A stretch of DNA of 64,000 bases. It comes from Bacillus_BD oryzisoli (GTDB lineage Bacteria; Bacillota; Bacilli; Bacillales; Cytobacillaceae). Shown piece by piece: positions 61,571 through 64,000 of the stretch (the first letter of the stretch is position 1; every line of letters begins with the position of its first letter). The position numbers and the translations under genes were made by a program. The stretch is taken from assembly GCF_036670025.1 (NCBI RefSeq), contig NZ_CP137640.1:1150001-1214000 (forward strand). The letters are read 5' to 3'. The notes under the pieces were generated by a model that was not told the DNA's origin, searched no databases, and saw nothing but the letters and a program-made list of their open reading frames with translations.

Positions 61571-62179
61571 ATGGAAAAAGTGATTATCGCAACAAAAAAT
61601 CCAGGGAAAGCAAAAGAATTTATCCGGATGTTTAAACCATATGGAATAGAGGTTAAGACATTGCTTGATTTTCCGGATATAGAGGATATTGAAGAAACAG
61701 GACAAACATTTGAGGAAAACGCTATTTTAAAGGCTGAAACCGTTTGTAAGCAATTCAACCAAATGGTCATCGCAGATGATTCCGGGTTGATTGTAGATGC
61801 TCTTGACGGCAGACCGGGAATTTACTCGGCACGCTATGCAGGCGAAGAAAAAAATGATGAAGCCAACAATGATAAAGTATTAAATGAGCTCAAAGCTGTG
61901 AAAGAAAAGGATCGTACAGGAAGATTCTATTGTGCATTAGCATTGGCAATGCCCGGTAAGGAGACGATCACAGTAAACGGAAAATGTGAGGGCACTGTTC
62001 TATTTGAGAGAAGAGGAACCAATGGCTTTGGATATGATCCTATTTTTTATGTAACAGAAATGAAAAAATCAATGGCAGAACTTTCACCAGAAGAAAAAAA
62101 TCAAATCAGTCACAGAAAAAAAGCGTTACAAAAACTAGAAGAACAATTATCACATTTGTTTTTGAAGGAGAACGAGTAA
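61571..62179 (+). CDS. rdgB: XTP/dITP pyrophosphatase (RdgB/HAM1)
   Basis: House-cleaning enzyme that hydrolyses ITP, XTP and their deoxy forms so they are not built into nucleic acid. 202 residues: ATKNPGKAKEF, FEENAILKAE (metal), ADDSGLIVDALDGRPGIYSA and GTNGFGYDPIF. GTG 61559 is in frame, but ATG 61571 is placed 8 bp after AAAGGTGG. Overlaps the next gene by one base (TAATG). Confidence 0.95.
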   Translation: MEKVIIATKNPGKAKEFIRMFKPYGIEVKTLLDFPDIEDIEETGQTFEENAILKAETVCKQFNQMVIADDSGLIVDALDGRPGIYSARYAGEEKNDEANNDKVLNELKAVKEKDRTGRFYCALALAMPGKETITVNGKCEGTVLFERRGTNGFGYDPIFYVTEMKKSMAELSPEEKNQISHRKKALQKLEEQLSHLFLKENE

Positions 62180-62694
62180 TGAAAGTGCTGATCGTGAGTG
62201 ATAGTCACGGAATGACAACCGAACTGGCAAAATTGAAGGAAATCCATGGAAGTGAAGTAGAATACTTCGTTCACTGTGGAGATTCGGAATTAGCTCCGGG
62301 TGAAACGGCTCTAAAGGAATTTATTACAGTTAGAGGTAACTGTGATTTCTATGAGGAATTTCCTGAAGATATTGTTAAAAAAATAGGCGGCCGGACGTTT
62401 TTCATTACACATGGGCACCGCTACTCTGTTAAATCCGATTTAATTAAGTTGTCGTATCGGGCAAAAGAGGCAGGGGCAGATATAGCATGTTTTGGTCATT
62501 CCCATTATCTTGGGGCTGAAATGGTGAACGGAACTCTGTTTATTAATCCAGGCAGCATCAGGCTGCCACGGGGAAGAAGAGAACGGTCATATGTTATTTT
62601 AGATATTCAGGAAAATGCCTACGAAATTAAGGTATTTGATCTTGATAAGGGTGAACTGCCTGAATTGAGACAAGTTTTTTCTCTATCGAACTAA
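62179..62694 (+). CDS. ysnB: YfcE/YsnB family metallophosphoesterase
   Basis: 171 residues, calcineurin-like fold: VSDSHG, HCGDSE, RGNCDF, ITHGHRYSV and FGHSHYLG supply the metal ligands. Members hydrolyse phosphodiesters in vitro; the physiological substrate is unknown. Coupled to rdgB (ATG overlaps its stop), as in Bacillus. Confidence 0.93.
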   Translation: MKVLIVSDSHGMTTELAKLKEIHGSEVEYFVHCGDSELAPGETALKEFITVRGNCDFYEEFPEDIVKKIGGRTFFITHGHRYSVKSDLIKLSYRAKEAGADIACFGHSHYLGAEMVNGTLFINPGSIRLPRGRRERSYVILDIQENAYEIKVFDLDKGELPELRQVFSLSN

Positions 62695-62737
62695 TCGATA
62701 GGGGAAAACTTTCTTCGTGAAACTTTCAACACTGCTA

Positions 62738-62766
62738 TTGACATTTTAATTTACGCTTACTATAAT
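62738..62766 (+). promoter_or_regulatory. Consensus promoter of the tRNA-Arg gene
   Basis: TTGACA, 17 bp, TATAAT: a perfect SigA promoter, with the tRNA starting 21 bp after the -10. Confidence 0.88.
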
Positions 62767-62787
62767 TAAAAATGTCTTTTAAATAAT

Positions 62788-62864
<77 letters not shown>

Positions 62865-62900
62865 TTTACACATGTAACCTACATAAATTCTACCAATTAA

Positions 62901-62930
62901 ACTCATCTTCGAGAAGGATGAGTTTTTTTA
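62901..62930 (+). terminator. Terminator after tRNA-Arg
   Basis: ACTCATC / GATGAGT stem with a 9-nt loop and TTTTTTT. Confidence 0.88.
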
Positions 62931-63065
62931 TGTTTTTTTGATAATAATAAAAAACAAAGAAATTACAAAATTTTATTTTTTCCTAAAACATCAATGCAAC
63001 GCTAATGTAAGCGAATTCAAAAATGTTACTTTAACATAATTTTTTAATAATTCTTATGATTGGTC

Positions 63066-63094
63066 TTGACTCAACCGTAAAATCAGCGTAAGAT
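63066..63094 (+). promoter_or_regulatory. Candidate distal ilvB promoter
   Basis: TTGACT, 17 bp, TAAGAT. One of two possible promoters for the leader; the surrounding 62931-63160 is otherwise AT-rich with no gene. Confidence 0.4.
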
Positions 63095-63166
63095 AATTTC
63101 AACAAAAGAGTTACGAAATATTATTAAAAGATTGAAAACAATTCTTTTAAGTAAAAATGTACTCTT

Positions 63167-63220
63167 AATTGTTTGAAAGTTCTATTCATTTTGAACGCTT
63201 CATATGACATATAGTATAAG
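63167..63220 (+). promoter_or_regulatory. Proximal ilvB promoter with CodY-like box
   Basis: TTGAAC (63191-63196), 18 bp, TATAAG (63215-63220). Just upstream, 63167-63181 agrees with 12 of 15 positions of the CodY motif AATTTTCWGAAAATT. CodY represses ilvB in B. subtilis. Confidence 0.4.
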
Positions 63221-63231
63221 AGATATAGCTT

Positions 63232-63530
63232 AAAATGATGATGAGGAAAAGTAGTTTTATACAGAGGATTCTACAGAGAGCCGGGGCAGCTGGAAACCGG
63301 TGAATTCGGTATAGAATGAACTCACCTCTGAGTTCCTGCCTGAACAATCTATTTTCAGTAGGGCGGGACGGGTGCAAGACACTCGTTATTAAAGCGAGCA
63401 GCATAGGCTGCTCATAAGTGTACGCATTTATATTGCGTAAACAAGGGTGGTACCGTGGAGTAGGTTTCCAAAGCCTTTTCACCCCTTAGTCAAATTATTT
63501 GGCGTTTAAGGGATGGAAGGGCTTTTTATA
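63232..63530 (+). promoter_or_regulatory. T-box riboswitch, leucine (ilvB leader)
   Basis: T-box core AGGGTGGTACCGTG at 63444-63457, then a terminator built of AAAGCC...CCCTTA / TAAGGG...GGCTTT (63470-63527). Stem I starts GATGATGAGG. Specifier CTC (63321-63323), directly before ACCTCT, reads leucine; B. subtilis ilvB is also governed by a leucine T-box. Confidence 0.93.
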
Positions 63531-63560
63531 TTTTTATCAGAAAGAGGAGGTATAATCCAA

Positions 63561-64000
63561 ATGTTGCAGGAAACTACCTTTGCCGGAACTAAGGCTCAAC
63601 AACAAACGATTAGTGGATCGGAATTATTAATTAAGGCTTTGGAAAAAGAAAATGTAGAAGTGATTTTTGGCTACCCAGGTGGAGCTGTCTTACCTCTCTA
63701 CGATAAATTATTTGATTCAAAAATCCGCCACATTTTACCACGTCATGAACAAGGCGGCATTCATGCGGCAGAGGGTTATGCAAGAATTTCAGGGAAACCA
63801 GGAGTAGTAATCGCTACATCAGGACCAGGAGCGACAAACCTTGTAACAGGTATAGCTGATGCGATGATGGATTCACTTCCATTGGTGGTCTTTACAGGTC
63901 AAGTAGCAACAGGCTTAATTGGATCTGATGCTTTTCAGGAAGCTGATATATTGGGAATTACAACTCCAATTACAAAACATAATTATCAAGTTCGCAACAT
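63561..64000 (+). CDS. ilvB: Acetolactate synthase large subunit, 3'-truncated by window edge
   Basis: First common step of valine, leucine and isoleucine synthesis (ThDP, FAD). Only ~146 N-terminal residues are present: VIFGYPGGAVLPLYD, the ThDP-activating Glu in HEQGGIHAAEGYAR, and TSGPGATNLVTGIADAMMDS. AGAGGAGG RBS before ATG. Under T-box control from the preceding leader. The remainder lies beyond base 64000. Confidence 0.95.
   Translation, partial: MLQETTFAGTKAQQQTISGSELLIKALEKENVEVIFGYPGGAVLPLYDKLFDSKIRHILPRHEQGGIHAAEGYARISGKPGVVIATSGPGATNLVTGIADAMMDSLPLVVFTGQVATGLIGSDAFQEADILGITTPITKHNYQVRN

Noticed and set aside
63186..63482. A 98-codon minus-strand ORF before ilvB
   Set aside because: It covers the leucine T-box exactly, whose RNA motifs explain the sequence.

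Overview
The window is a 64 kb stretch of low-GC, AT-rich chromosome from an endospore-forming member of the Bacillaceae (Bacillus sensu lato). The support is gene content and order: pfkA-pyk, citZ-icd-mdh-phoPR-polA-mutM-ytaF-coaE-gapB-nrdR-dnaB-dnaI-ytxC-thrS-infC-rpmI-rplT, pheST-rnhC-zapA-polX-mutS2, lcfA-fadB-etfBA-trxA-uvrC-lysC-yslB-sdhCAB-gerE-racE-gerM and ilvB follow the Bacillus subtilis layout. Sporulation genes (ytvI, ytaF, ytxC, sspI, gerE, gerM) are present. The species cannot be named from this sequence alone. Both ends cut a gene: pfkA lacks its first ~24 codons and ilvB has only its first ~146.

Layout. 1-4.3 kb: end of glycolysis (pfkA, pyk), fxsA and convergent ytvI. 4.5-9.1 kb: a DUF441 protein, then citrate synthase, isocitrate dehydrogenase and malate dehydrogenase. 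9.3-11.8 kb: phosphate two-component system phoPR. 12.0-13.9 kb: an hflK-hflC pair between phoR and polA. 14.0-23.3 kb: DNA repair and replication (polA, mutM, nrdR, dnaB, dnaI) with coaE and gluconeogenic gapB. 23.4-32.5 kb: ytxC, T-box-controlled thrS, the infC-rpmI-rplT operon with its leader, small membrane proteins, ysdB, ysdC, sspI and an rRNA methyltransferase. 32.5-43 kb: T-box-controlled pheST, rnhC, zapA, cvpA, polX, mutS2, a DUF350 protein and an unlisted 27-residue membrane peptide. 43-48 kb: fatty-acid oxidation and electron transfer (lcfA, fadB, etfBA), then trxA. 48-52.4 kb: uvrC, lysine-riboswitch-controlled lysC, yslB. 52.8-56 kb: succinate dehydrogenase. 56-62.7 kb: a large RecQ helicase, gerE, a MarR regulator, racE/murI, gerM, an ITP pyrophosphatase and a phosphodiesterase. 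62.8-64 kb: tRNA-Arg(UCU), then a leucine T-box and the start of ilvB.

Regulation is unusually readable. There are three T-boxes whose specifier codons (ACC, TTC, CTC) sit in the same context, a lysine riboswitch, an L20-type leader, CcpN-like operators at gapB, two ECF promoters matching the SigW pattern TGAAAC-N16-CGTA (before hflKC and ysdB), and a textbook four-repeat PhoP box downstream of phoR that drives toward a strong terminator hairpin. Two families of dispersed palindromic repeats (four and two copies) occupy intergenic gaps; one copy lies inside the thrS leader and another inside the rpmI-rplT spacer.

I found no prophage, defence island, CRISPR array, insertion sequence or obviously new multigene system; this is core chromosome. 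The most worthwhile leads are the phoR-hflK intergenic region (Pho box, possible small RNA, SigW promoter), the 27-residue membrane peptide and the repeats embedded in leaders and operons.
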